Source: Saccharibacillus sp. CPCC 101409 (GTDB taxonomy: Bacteria; Bacillota; Bacilli; Paenibacillales; Paenibacillaceae). From it: a stretch of DNA of 64,000 bases. A program made the position numbers and the translations under genes. Where the stretch lies: assembly GCF_030518235.1 (NCBI RefSeq), contig NZ_JAULSA010000005.1, forward strand, positions 186,001 through 250,000, read 5' to 3'. Position 1 is the stretch's first letter; each line of letters opens with the position of its first letter. The notes beneath the pieces were generated by a model. It worked only from the letters and a program-made list of their open reading frames with translations, made no database searches and was not told the origin of the DNA. Positions 8,199 to 17,047 of the stretch are shown here, piece after piece.

Positions 8199-8388
8199 GA
8201 ATGTTGCGAGAACGCAATATTTTCATTGAAAAAGAGCCTGAATAGTCGAAAATGCTGCATAGGCGCATTATTTCTATCATTTGTAGACTCTGAAGCCCGA
8301 AAATGAAGAAAAATATTGCATATCAGCAACATTCCCGATGATATGAAGCGTCTGCCGCGAAATTGATGCGCGTATGCAACATTCGTCC
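8199..8388. repeat. GCAACATTC-type palindromic repeat cluster
   Basis: Four related units: 8199-8225 (GAATGTTGC ... GCAATATTTTC), 8248-8274 (GAAAATGCTGCATAGG...), 8308-8335 (an inverted near-copy of the first unit, ending GCAACATTCC) and 8366-8388 (ATGCGCGTATGCAACATTC). Each is itself an imperfect stem-loop. The block is markedly more AT-rich than its surroundings and lies in the 581-bp gap between convergent genes. The gap has nothing I accept as a gene; the remaining bases hold the hairpins at 8095 and 8421. Confidence 0.7.
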
Positions 8389-8420
8389 GAAACTGCGTCG
8401 TTTCTACCCGCGGCCGTAAA

Positions 8421-8452
8421 GGCCTCCGGTTATCCATTCGATGGCGGAGGCC
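8421..8452 (-). terminator. Possible terminator after the metallo-hydrolase gene
   Basis: GGCCTCCG (8421-8428) and CGGAGGCC (8445-8452) form a perfect 8-bp stem, followed on the minus strand by a short TTTA run. About 80 bp past the stop of the minus-strand gene. Confidence 0.45.
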
Positions 8453-8530
8453 ATTCCGGTTTGGTTTATAGCGTATTTTTAAGCCTATTGCTTTCGAAGT
8501 TCGATGACACGCCCTGGTCCGTTGACCGCC

Positions 8531-9253
8531 TCAGGCTTTTCCTTTTTTCTTTTTCGCTTTCCGGTTCCGCTCCCGTTCGGCGGCCAGCTTGCGCGCGGCG
8601 TCTTCGATCTCCAGATCGTCCATCTGCCCGGCCGGGCGGTAGACCGTGCCTCCGTGGCACACTTCCACCCGCTCGGGATCGAGCCGGCGCACGATCGAAC
8701 CGCTTTTGAGCGCAAGCTCCGGGTCCGGCGTGAAGCGGGGCTGCTGCAGCCGTCCTTTCTTCGCGTTGAACAAATCGCCGGCCAGCAGCACGCGGTCCGC
8801 CGCGTGATAATACACGACGTGGCCCGGCGAATGACCCGGCGTCAGATGGGGTTCCAGTCCGCCGATCGGGGACAGCACGCCGCTCAGGCGCTCGTCAAGC
8901 GGCTGCAGGATGCCTTTTTCCACATACTTGAACGCTTTTGTTTTGCCCGGATACGGCAGGTCGCCTTCGGCGTAAGGAATCTCCGCGGCGTGCATATACA
9001 CCGGCACGTTGTACTTCTTCAGAATCCGTTTGAGTCCGCCGACATGGTCGCTGTGCGCATGCGTCAGCACGATGCGCCGCAGCGGGCCTTTGCCTGTTCG
9101 CTCGATTTCTTTGAGAATCGGGCCGGCCATCCAGAACATGCCGGTATCGACCAGCGTCACGCCGTCTTCGCCCGCGACGATCCAGACATGGACCGACACG
9201 CCCATCCAACTCCCGACGCTGCTTATGTGTTCGGAGATAACTTTCACACTCAT
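8531..9253 (-). CDS. Metallo-beta-lactamase-fold hydrolase
   Basis: 240-aa cytosolic MBL-fold enzyme. Zinc-ligand motifs are intact: HAHSDH (65-70), a later His in TPGHSPGHVVYY, Asp in LLAGDLFNAKKG and a terminal His in VEVCHGGTVYRP. The closest recognisable groups are glyoxalase II-like and quorum-lactonase-like hydrolases, but the substrate cannot be assigned. The protein ends in a Lys/Arg-rich tail. Monocistronic: a repeat cluster lies downstream and the GH3 terminator upstream. Confidence 0.88.
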   Translation of the reverse strand: MSVKVISEHISSVGSWMGVSVHVWIVAGEDGVTLVDTGMFWMAGPILKEIERTGKGPLRRIVLTHAHSDHVGGLKRILKKYNVPVYMHAAEIPYAEGDLPYPGKTKAFKYVEKGILQPLDERLSGVLSPIGGLEPHLTPGHSPGHVVYYHAADRVLLAGDLFNAKKGRLQQPRFTPDPELALKSGSIVRRLDPERVEVCHGGTVYRPAGQMDDLEIEDAARKLAAERERNRKAKKKKGKA

Positions 9254-9366
9254 ACGGATCTCTCCTATTTCGTATAATGGAATACATTCGAATTTCGTCG
9301 CGGCATCGGGCCCGGCGGCCGGAAGCGCTTATCCGGCGAACTTCCTCCGCCCGGCAGACGCACAAG

Positions 9367-9402
9367 AAGAAGCCGCCTCTTGACCATAAGAGGCGGCTTC
9401 TT
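9367..9402 (-). terminator. Terminator hairpin after the GH3 gene
   Basis: A perfect 15-bp stem (9367-9381 with 9388-9402) around a 6-nt loop lies about 60 bp past the GH3 stop. The U-tract is short, so strength relies on the stem. Confidence 0.7.
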
Positions 9403-9463
9403 CGCTGTCAAGCGAAATATCGTTATTGACCGGCGCGCAAGGCTCAGACCGAACGCCGGCGCA

Positions 9464-12400
9464 TCATTGCGCCGGAATCAGCTCCAGCGAGCCCAGGCGA
9501 AGCGAACCGTGCAGCACAATCCGCAGTTCGGCGGATTGAGACGGAAGCTTCGCGCTTTCGTCCGGCGCGCCCTGCAGCGTGCTCCATTCGCCTTCTGCCG
9601 CGCCCGCTATATCGTGGACGCCCAGCGGCTTGCCGTCTTCTCCGCCAAGACGAAGTTCGAGTCTTCCGGCGGTTTCGCCGCCCCGCACGCGCAGCTTCCA
9701 GCCCGCAAGGCCGCGAGTCAGATCGACGTCCCGGAAGATCAGTTCGCCGGCTTGCGTCAGATCGGCCGGACGCGCGGACGTTTCGCTCCGTTCTCCTTCG
9801 TCCAGCAGAACATTATCGTAATCGTCGAAGTTCTCGGCGCGCGTACGGCTGTACAGACTGCGCGGCGGCACGGTTTCGCCGCGAATTTCGACAGACGCTT
9901 CGGCGCGGATATCCGCCGAAGAAGCACCGGCCAGCAGCGTGTACGTTCCCGATTCCACGCAGAATTTATCGCGCGTCACATCCCAGAACGCCAGCTCCCG
10001 CACCGGCAGTTCGAATACGGCGGCGCGTGTTTCTCCGGCCGGAATATGCAGCCGCTCGAATCCTTTGAGCTGCTTGAGCGGCCGCTTGACGCGCGAACTG
10101 CCGGCACGGACGTAAAGCTGCGGCACTTCGTCGCTGTCCGCACCGCCGATATTCTCGATCTCAAGTTCGATGGAGATCGTATCTTCCTCGCCGAAACCGT
10201 CCCCGCTCAGCTTGAGCGGCCCGTAACGGAAATCGGTATACGCCAGCCCGTGGCCGAACGGATACAGCGGATCGCCGCCGAAGTACTGATACGTCGCGCC
10301 GCTTTTGATAATATCGTAATCCAGCATATCCGCCAGATCGTCCTCCGAGCGGTACCAGGTCAGGCTGAGGCGGCCCGCCGGCGCGGCGTCGCCGAACAGG
10401 ATATCCGCCACCGCGGAACCCAGTTCCTGCCCGCCGTGCGCCAGATACACAATCGCCGGCACAAGCTCGGCGATCTCGCCCAGCGCGAACGGATAGCTGC
10501 CGACGATCACTACGACCGTATTCGGATTGGCGTCGTGCACGGCGCGGATCAGTTCTTCCTGGCGCGGCGGCAGCGAGAGTCCCGGACGGTCGATCTCTTC
10601 CTTCCCGTTGATATACGGGCTGTTGCCGACACAGACGATCGCGACGTCGGTCTCGCGCGCGGCCGCGGCGGCCGCTTCGATGCCGTCCCGCGTCACTTCC
10701 AGCAGCAGCGGCGCAGCAGCGCCGCCTTCCGTCCCCAGCGCGCGCAGCGTACGCAGGCCGGAGTCTTCCGGCTGCGCCTGCGCCGCCCGGGACTCTTCGC
10801 TCCAGCCGAGCGGCGCGCCGTTCCACTGGCGCAGCGTCGTTTCTCCGTCCTGCCCCGCTTCCAGATCGAACAGTTCCTTCACGAACCAGCCGCCGATCTG
10901 CTCGGCGGAAGCCGCCAGCGGCCGGCCGTCCTGCGCGGTAACGAATTTGCCGTTGGCGTGGGCGCGCAGCGTATGCTGCCCCCAGCCCCAGCGGGTCAGC
11001 TCGAACAGCGAAGCCGGTTCGCCGGCTTCCGCTCCGCTGTTCGGTGAAGCTTCTTCTTCGCCGAACGCCCGGGCCGCGGTGCCCGCGCCGCCCAGCGCCA
11101 GCACGCCGGCTTCGCCCGGCTGCACGGCCAGCGAGCCGCCGCTTCCGGCGCTGCGCAGCCTCACCGTGTCGCTGCCTTCGGCATAGCGCACGGCGCTGTG
11201 CGCGGCCCGGCCCGCGGCCGCTGCGCTCTGCGCCCCGCCGGCCTGCGCGGCGGCCGGCGCTTCGCGGTTCGCCAGCCAGCGGGCGGCGTGATCTTCGCCC
11301 CGTACGGCTTCGTTCGCCTCGGCCACGGTACGGGCCGCGGCGGCCTGCAGAGCGGCCTCCCCGTCGGGGCCGATCCGGCCCGCGCTTTCGCCGCCGAGCT
11401 TCGCGCGGACGGCATCCAGGATCGACACGCGATACGGCAGCGTGCCGCTGTACCAGTCCGTCCAGACCGCGTCGGCCGTCGGCCCGACGACGGCTGCGCC
11501 CGTTACTTCCGCGCGGCGCAGCGGAAGCAGCCCGTCGTTCTTGAGCAGAACGACGGATTGTTCCGCCGCCCGCTTCGCCAGGGCGGCGTGCTCCGGCGCG
11601 CAGAGGACCGATTCTTCGATCTGCGCATACGGATTGTCCGCCTCGGGATCGAACTGCCCGAGCCGAAACCGAATGCGGAAGATATTGACCAGCGCCCGGT
11701 CGATCTCTTCCTCGCCGATCAGGCGGCGCTCCAGCGCTTCGCGCGCCGCCGAGATCACCAGCTCCGGTTCGTCGGTGAGGCAGTCGACGCCGGCGAGCAG
11801 CGCGCCCGCGACGGATTCCGCGTGCGAATCGTGGTATTTGTGGAAATGGACCGTCTGCGACAGATCCCCGCCGTCGCAGACGATAAATCCGTCCATTTTC
11901 CATTCGTCTTTGACAAAGCGCTGCACGTAAGGACTTTCGATCGCCGGCGTGCCGTTGATCGAATTGTAGGCGGTCATCATGGACAGCGCGCCGCCTTCTT
12001 CGAACGGGATGCGGAACGCTTCGAGGTAATACTCGCGCATATTGCGCGGCGTAACGCTGGACGAACCGTCCAGACGGCCGACTTCGTTGTTGTTGGCGAA
12101 GTAATGCTTGAGCGTCGCCACCATTTTCAGATAGAATTCATGCTCGCCCTGCATGCCGCGCGCAAGAGCGGCCGTCAGCTTGCCGGTAAGATGCGGATCT
12201 TCGCCGTAGGCTTCTTCGGTCCGGCCCCAGAACGGATTGCGCTCCATATCGACCGTCGGCGCCCACAGCGTCAGCCCGTGCGTCTCCGGCTCGCTCCGGT
12301 GGTAGCTGCGCGCTTCGTCGCCGATTACGGAACCGATCTCGCGCAGCAGCTCTTTGTTCCAGGTCGAAGACAATCCCATCGGCTGCGGAAATACGGTCGC

Positions 12401-12586
12401 GACGCCTTTCCAGGCCACCCCGTGCGCGGCTTCCCCGCCGACTTTGTAAGCCGGCACGCCGAGCCGTTCCACCGCCGCCTGCCGCGTCGGCAGCAGCGTC
12501 AGCTTCTCCTCGAGCGTAAAGTGCGCTACCAGGTCTCGCGCCCGTTCTTCCAGCGGCCGCGCCACGTCTTTGTACAATTCGGTCAT
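9464..12586 (-). CDS. Large GH3 beta-glycosidase with inserted and appended beta domains
   Basis: 1040-aa glycoside hydrolase of family 3, predicted to release terminal beta-linked glucose or xylose from oligosaccharides. Domain order: TIM-barrel with KH motif (Lys160-His161) and nucleophile Asp238 in GFIVCDGGD; alpha/beta domain begun at about 340 and resumed at about 630 (DVAIVCVGNSPY); FnIII-like domain (IENIGGADSDEVPQLYVR); and a C-terminal CBM6-like beta-sandwich (about 930-1040). About 230 residues (400-630) interrupt the second domain and contain a beta-trefoil/fascin-like stretch (about 470-600). Typical two-domain GH3 enzymes have 720-800 aa. No signal peptide, so substrates are probably imported. 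ATG 12586 has AGGAGG at proper distance; the open frame extends further upstream without support. The xylosidase gene follows on the same strand 142 bp upstream. Confidence 0.93.
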   Translation of the reverse strand: MTELYKDVARPLEERARDLVAHFTLEEKLTLLPTRQAAVERLGVPAYKVGGEAAHGVAWKGVATVFPQPMGLSSTWNKELLREIGSVIGDEARSYHRSEPETHGLTLWAPTVDMERNPFWGRTEEAYGEDPHLTGKLTAALARGMQGEHEFYLKMVATLKHYFANNNEVGRLDGSSSVTPRNMREYYLEAFRIPFEEGGALSMMTAYNSINGTPAIESPYVQRFVKDEWKMDGFIVCDGGDLSQTVHFHKYHDSHAESVAGALLAGVDCLTDEPELVISAAREALERRLIGEEEIDRALVNIFRIRFRLGQFDPEADNPYAQIEESVLCAPEHAALAKRAAEQSVVLLKNDGLLPLRRAEVTGAAVVGPTADAVWTDWYSGTLPYRVSILDAVRAKLGGESAGRIGPDGEAALQAAAARTVAEANEAVRGEDHAARWLANREAPAAAQAGGAQSAAAAGRAAHSAVRYAEGSDTVRLRSAGSGGSLAVQPGEAGVLALGGAGTAARAFGEEEASPNSGAEAGEPASLFELTRWGWGQHTLRAHANGKFVTAQDGRPLAASAEQIGGWFVKELFDLEAGQDGETTLRQWNGAPLGWSEESRAAQAQPEDSGLRTLRALGTEGGAAAPLLLEVTRDGIEAAAAAARETDVAIVCVGNSPYINGKEEIDRPGLSLPPRQEELIRAVHDANPNTVVVIVGSYPFALGEIAELVPAIVYLAHGGQELGSAVADILFGDAAPAGRLSLTWYRSEDDLADMLDYDIIKSGATYQYFGGDPLYPFGHGLAYTDFRYGPLKLSGDGFGEEDTISIELEIENIGGADSDEVPQLYVRAGSSRVKRPLKQLKGFERLHIPAGETRAAVFELPVRELAFWDVTRDKFCVESGTYTLLAGASSADIRAEASVEIRGETVPPRSLYSRTRAENFDDYDNVLLDEGERSETSARPADLTQAGELIFRDVDLTRGLAGWKLRVRGGETAGRLELRLGGEDGKPLGVHDIAGAAEGEWSTLQGAPDESAKLPSQSAELRIVLHGSLRLGSLELIPAQ

Positions 12587-12670
12587 ATTCTTTTCCTCCT
12601 CCGATAAAGCGCTCTCATTATTTGGGGAACGACGACGCCCGTTTTCCTCACGCCGCCGCGTACGCAAACG

Positions 12671-12711
12671 GGGGTAAAACCGTTTCCCCTTGCGGAGACC
12701 GGCTTTACCCC
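12671..12711 (-). terminator. Terminator hairpin after the GH31 gene
   Basis: GGGGTAAAACCG (12671-12682) pairs with CGGCTTTACCCC (12700-12711) with one wobble, just past the GH31 stop. The following minus-strand sequence is only weakly T-rich, so partial read-through into the GH3 gene is possible. Confidence 0.55.
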
Positions 12712-12728
12712 TACCTTTTGCCAAATGA

Positions 12729-15041
12729 TTACAGCGTCACCGTCACGCTGCCGCCAGCAGGCGTCAGCACAAGGCCCTGCTCGCCGGTTTCGTGCGAAGC
12801 GCCGTCCACGTTCGACGCCGATTCAATGCCGCGCAGCACGATTTTAACATCGCTGCCGCCCGAAACGCTGATCTTGATTTCGTTTCCGCTGCGTACGGCC
12901 GAAGCTTCAAGCTGCTGCTCGGCGTCGGTGCCGACGATGTTCGCGGAAGCCGTTTGACCGTCTTCCAGGTTGAACAGGTGCAGCGTTACGCCGTTCGCGT
13001 AATCGTAATCCGGCTTGCCGTCCTGGCTGCCGACAGCCAGCAGCGTGCCCTGTTTAACAAAGACCGGCAGGCTCATGAAGTCGTAATTCTCGCTGTACCA
13101 GCGTCCGCCTTCTTTGACCTGTCCGTCCAGCAGGCCCGTCCATTTGCCCGCAGGCAGGTAGTACGTCACGTCGCCCTGTTCGTTGAAGATCGGCGCAACG
13201 AGGATCGAATCGCCGAACATGTACTGCAAATCGAGCGGCCCGCAGGTCGGATCTTCCGGGAACTCCAGGAACATCGGGCGCATCATCGGGATGCCGCGCG
13301 ACGCGGAGTCCGCCGCCTGGTTGAACAGGTACGGCATAAGCGAGTTTTTGAGCTTCGTAAATTTGCGCAGCACATCCACCGCTTCTTCGTCGAACAGCCA
13401 AGGCACGCGGTACGATTCGTTGCCGTGCAGACGGCTGTGCGAAGACAGCAGGCCGAACTGCACCCAGCGTTTGTACACGTCGGCCGGAGCCGTCATTTCG
13501 AAGCCGGAGATATCGTGCGACCAGAAGCTGAAGCCGGATACGCCGAGCGACAGGCCGCCGCGCAGACTTTCCGCCATCGACTCGTAGTTCGACGAGCAGT
13601 CGCCGCCCCAGTGAACCGGGAACTGCTGGCCGCCGACGGTGGCCGAACGGGCGAACAGCGCCGCTTCGTTTTTGCCGAGCTTGTCTTCCAGTACTTCGAA
13701 TACCGCTTTGTTGTACAAGAAGGTATAGTAGTTGTGCATTTTGACCGGATCGGAACCGTCGTAGTACACGATGTCGGTCGGGATTCTTTCGCCGAAGTCG
13801 GTCTTGAAGCAGTCCACGCCCTGGTCGACCAGGTCTTCCAGCTTGCTTTTGTACCACTTAACGGCGGCCGGGTTCGTAAAGTCCACAAGAGCCATGCCCG
13901 CCTGCCACAGATCCCACTGCCAGACGCTGCCGTCCGGACGTTTTACCAGGTAGCCGTTTTCCATGCCTTCGTCGAACAGGATCGATTTTTCCGCGATGTA
14001 AGGGTTGATCCACACGCAGATTTTCAGTCCTTTTTCTTTGAGGCGCTTGAGCAGGCCCGCAGGGTCGGGGAATACGTCTTTGTCCCATTCGAAGTCCGTC
14101 CACTGGTATTCTTTCATCCAGAAACAGTCGAAGTGGAACACGGACAGCGGCAGATCGCGCTCGCTCATGCCGTCGACGAAGTGGTTGACCGTCGCTTCGT
14201 CGTAATCCGTCGTGAACGAAGTCGTCAGCCACAGGCCGAACGTCCATGCCGGAGGCAGGGCCGGTTTGCCGGTCAGCTTGGTGTAGTTGTCGAGCACGTC
14301 TTTCGGATTCTCGCCGCCGATGATGAAGTATTCGAGCGTTTCGCCTTCCACGCTGAACTGGACTTTCGACACGTTTTCCGAAGCCACTTCGAACGAAACT
14401 TTTTCCGGGTGGTTGACGAATACGCCGTAGCCTTTATTGGAAATGTAGAACGGAATATTTTTGTACGCCTGCTCGCTGCTCGTGCCGCCGTCTTCGTTCC
14501 AGATATCGACGGTTTGGCCGTTTTTCACAAATGGAGTAAAGCGCTCGCCCAGACCGTACACGTATTCGCCCATGCCCAGATCGAGCTGCTCGCGGAAATA
14601 TGTTTTGCCTTCGGCTTTGGCTTCGATATGCGCCGCCCGTTTGAACGCGCTGCCCGTCAGACGGCGGTCGCCGTAGTGGAACTCGGTTGCGAAGCCGGTG
14701 TTTTTCTTGATGCTGACTTTGAGCTCGCCGCTTTGCAGCGCCAGCAGATCGTCGGTATGGGTAATATGTACATTCGTTTCCGAGCCGTACAGTTCGAATT
14801 CGGGAGTCTTCTTCACGCCGCCCGCGTGACGGTTCAAACGGACTTTGATCACGTTCGGCATCGGCGAGCTGTACGTCGCTTTCAGCAGCGTCGCATTGAG
14901 CGTATCGCCTTTTTTCTCGACTTTTTTCGTAGCCGCATATACGGTAAAGGAATCGTCTTTTTGCACGACGTCGCGGATATCCACCGGGTTTTGCAGATTA
15001 TACCCCTCGCGGACCATCCAGTATCCATCGGTAAATTTCAT
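12729..15041 (-). CDS. yicI: Alpha-xylosidase, GH31
   Basis: 770-aa retaining alpha-glycosidase of family 31, closely matching the YicI alpha-xylosidases that cut isoprimeverose and xyloglucan oligosaccharides. Catalytic nucleophile Asp415 lies in CFKTDFGE and acid/base Asp481 in HWGGD, almost exactly the YicI positions. The xylosidase-type aromatic motif FHFDCFWMKEYQWTDFEWD is present in place of the alpha-glucosidase version. Cytosolic, with no signal peptide. ATG 15041 has an AGGAGG site. Divergent from an AraC regulator that probably controls it. Together with the GH3 enzyme it would break xyloglucan fragments down from alternate ends. Confidence 0.95.
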   Translation of the reverse strand: MKFTDGYWMVREGYNLQNPVDIRDVVQKDDSFTVYAATKKVEKKGDTLNATLLKATYSSPMPNVIKVRLNRHAGGVKKTPEFELYGSETNVHITHTDDLLALQSGELKVSIKKNTGFATEFHYGDRRLTGSAFKRAAHIEAKAEGKTYFREQLDLGMGEYVYGLGERFTPFVKNGQTVDIWNEDGGTSSEQAYKNIPFYISNKGYGVFVNHPEKVSFEVASENVSKVQFSVEGETLEYFIIGGENPKDVLDNYTKLTGKPALPPAWTFGLWLTTSFTTDYDEATVNHFVDGMSERDLPLSVFHFDCFWMKEYQWTDFEWDKDVFPDPAGLLKRLKEKGLKICVWINPYIAEKSILFDEGMENGYLVKRPDGSVWQWDLWQAGMALVDFTNPAAVKWYKSKLEDLVDQGVDCFKTDFGERIPTDIVYYDGSDPVKMHNYYTFLYNKAVFEVLEDKLGKNEAALFARSATVGGQQFPVHWGGDCSSNYESMAESLRGGLSLGVSGFSFWSHDISGFEMTAPADVYKRWVQFGLLSSHSRLHGNESYRVPWLFDEEAVDVLRKFTKLKNSLMPYLFNQAADSASRGIPMMRPMFLEFPEDPTCGPLDLQYMFGDSILVAPIFNEQGDVTYYLPAGKWTGLLDGQVKEGGRWYSENYDFMSLPVFVKQGTLLAVGSQDGKPDYDYANGVTLHLFNLEDGQTASANIVGTDAEQQLEASAVRSGNEIKISVSGGSDVKIVLRGIESASNVDGASHETGEQGLVLTPAGGSVTVTL

Positions 15042-15064
15042 GCGTTACAGCCTCCTTGGCTAAT

Positions 15065-15206
15065 TGTTCGGTATGTCTTCTTGCTCCTTGCCGGAGCGCC
15101 TCGACTTCACTTATAATAATATTGACCTTTACCTTTGATTTCTTCCGCTATTTTGACAAAAAGTATCAGAATCCTGATCTTTTACTCGCGATATGGCGAT
15201 TGTCCC
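15065..15206. promoter_or_regulatory. Divergent control region between alpha-xylosidase and AraC regulator
   Basis: AT-rich intergenic stretch with TTGACA at 15154-15159 on the plus strand and an inverted repeat ATCAG-AATC-CTGAT at 15165-15178 that could be the regulator's site. On the minus strand a TATTATTATAAG run near 15110 could supply a -10 element. Individual promoter elements are tentative. Confidence 0.4.
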
Positions 15207-15306
15207 CCTACTATTTGGAAACGATTTCATAAAGGGTCGCATCCCGCAAGCGTGCAGCGTACGGTTGTGCCCGTTTGCGAGAATACGATCGGAAGGAGAG
15301 TATGCC

Positions 15307-16224
15307 ATGCCGGAACACGCTTTATTGAAAGAAAAACGCATCCACGGCAATCCCATGTACCCGGTCAGTTCGTATGTGCTGGACGACCTCGACTTTACGA
15401 CGATCATGGACTGCCACTGGCACGAAGAAATGGAGTTTACACTGGTGACGCGCGGCGTTATCCGGTTCCAGATCGGGACGGAGTATTACGAAGTGTCCGC
15501 GGGCGAAGCGATGTTCGTCCACAGCGGAGAACTGCACGCGGGGCAAAAAGTCGGCGCAGAGCCGTGCGGCTTCTCGTCCATCGTGTTCGGCGCAGAGTTC
15601 CTGTCCAGCCGGGGCTTCGACCGTTTGCAGGAAAAATACATCGAACCGCTGCTGCAAAAAAAAGCGCTGCCGCCTTCGCACCTGACCGGCCGAAAGCCCG
15701 GCGAACGCGAAATCCTGGACCTGATCGCCGCCGTGATCGCGGACAACGAAGCCGCCGCACCGGCGTTCGAGCTGACGACCAAAGCGCGGCTGTACCAGAT
15801 CTTCGCGCTGCTCCAAAGCGCGATGCGCGAATATGCGCCGCCCGCTTCGGGCGGCGACCTCGACAAAATAGAGCGGCTCAAAACGGTGCTCGGCTATATG
15901 CACGAACACTATCCGTCGCCGCTCAAGTTGAAAGACCTGTCCGCACAGATCGGCATGAGCGAAGGGCACTTCTGCCGCTTTTTCAAAAGCATGGTCCATA
16001 AAAGCCCGGTCGATTATCTCAACCGCTACCGCATTCAGCAGGCCTGCCGATTGTTGGAGAACAGCGGCCACAAGATCGTCGAGATCGCGATGGAAGTGGG
16101 CTTCGACAGCCTGAGCTACTTTATTTCGGTGTTCAAGCAGCACCAGGGCTGCACGCCTTCGCAGTATCGGAAAAGATCGGAGATCGGCGCCGCGTCCGCA
16201 GCCGAATTGGCGCGCGGATTGTAA
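15307..16224 (+). CDS. AraC-family regulator with cupin sensor domain
   Basis: 305 aa. An N-terminal cupin-like sugar-binding domain (about 15-140: HWHEEMEFTLVTRGVIRFQIG ... AGEAMFVHSGELHAG) is followed by a linker and a C-terminal double HTH (about 200-300: LKLKDLSAQIGMSEGHFCRFFKSMVHKSPVDYLNRYRIQQAC and IVEIAMEVGFDSLSYFISVFKQHQGCTPSQYRK). ATG 15307 follows AAGGAGAG by 6 bp. By divergent position it probably activates the alpha-xylosidase, and possibly GH3, genes in response to an oligosaccharide. Confidence 0.9.
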   Translation: MPEHALLKEKRIHGNPMYPVSSYVLDDLDFTTIMDCHWHEEMEFTLVTRGVIRFQIGTEYYEVSAGEAMFVHSGELHAGQKVGAEPCGFSSIVFGAEFLSSRGFDRLQEKYIEPLLQKKALPPSHLTGRKPGEREILDLIAAVIADNEAAAPAFELTTKARLYQIFALLQSAMREYAPPASGGDLDKIERLKTVLGYMHEHYPSPLKLKDLSAQIGMSEGHFCRFFKSMVHKSPVDYLNRYRIQQACRLLENSGHKIVEIAMEVGFDSLSYFISVFKQHQGCTPSQYRKRSEIGAASAAELARGL

Positions 16225-16252
16225 TTCCCGGGCATCGTGCGTTTGACGCTTT

Positions 16253-17047
16253 TTACTCCGCGGTTTTTGCGTTCTTCAACGACAAAGCGTACTGAACGAT
16301 CGCCGCATGCAAAAAGGAAGCAAACTGCCCGGCCTCTCCTCCGAACGTATCGAAAAAAGCGCGAAACCGGCGGTCTCCCCGGTAATTGTCCGCGATATGG
16401 ATCAGCAGTTCCGGCGTCGTGTCCATATAAGCGCCCAGCGCGTCGGCCCATTCCGCCACTTTGAGCCGGACGGCGCGCGAATCGGGCTTTTTTCGGTGGA
16501 GGGAAAACAGCCCGGCAAACGCCGCGTTCATCCGCCGTTCGGCTCGATTCAGCCACGCTTCGCGATCGCGCGGAGATTCCCGCTCCAGCTTTTGCATGCG
16601 TTCCCGGTAACCGGAATACGCCGGCGTGTCCCCGTAAACCAGTTCCGCTTCGCGATCGTACTGTTCCCGCAGCGCGGGACCCGGCATGTCCGGCGGCCGC
16701 GGGCCGAAGATCGTGCCGGCTTCCAGATAGCGGTCGAAGTTATCGAGAGTACGTTCCAGCCTGCGCTTTTTGTCCATTAAAAGTTCCCGGTGTTCCCGCA
16801 GAGACCGGTGGCGTTCGGATTCGGGCAGCTCCAGCAGCGCCGCGATATCCTGAAGGCGCACGCCGGTTTCTTTGAGAAAAAGAATGATCTGAAGCCGCTC
16901 CAAATTGTTCCGGTCGTACAGCCGGTAGCCGTTTTCCTGCACGACCGCGGGCTTCAACAACCCGATCCGGTCGTAATAATGCAGCGTACGCGCGGTTGTG
17001 CCCGTGACGCTTACGACTTCATGTACCGTCAACAACGCTTTCGGCAT
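16253..17047 (-). CDS. MerR-family regulator with TipAS-like effector domain
   Basis: 264 aa: N-terminal MerR winged helix (TVHEVVSVTGTTARTLHYYDRIGLLKPA ... GYRLYDRNNLERLQIILFLKETG), a long dimerisation helix, then a helical TipAS-like C-terminal domain (about 130-260) of the kind that binds antibiotics and other hydrophobic ligands in TipAL and Mta. It is the second gene behind a degraded DUF2268 gene; the remnant's last codons overlap its start by 29 bp, suggesting ancestral translational coupling. The operon's promoter has a 19-bp spacer and a dyad typical of direct MerR autoregulation. Confidence 0.9.
   Translation of the reverse strand: MPKALLTVHEVVSVTGTTARTLHYYDRIGLLKPAVVQENGYRLYDRNNLERLQIILFLKETGVRLQDIAALLELPESERHRSLREHRELLMDKKRRLERTLDNFDRYLEAGTIFGPRPPDMPGPALREQYDREAELVYGDTPAYSGYRERMQKLERESPRDREAWLNRAERRMNAAFAGLFSLHRKKPDSRAVRLKVAEWADALGAYMDTTPELLIHIADNYRGDRRFRAFFDTFGGEAGQFASFLHAAIVQYALSLKNAKTAE

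Noticed and set aside
8069-8437. 122-aa open frame on the minus strand
   Set aside because: Made almost wholly of the GCAACATTC repeat block and hairpins; composition reflects the repeat, no RBS.
12792-15116. 774-aa open frame on the plus strand
   Set aside because: Lies opposite the GH31 alpha-xylosidase gene; Arg/Val/His-rich translation typical of antisense shadows in high-GC genes, no motif, no RBS.
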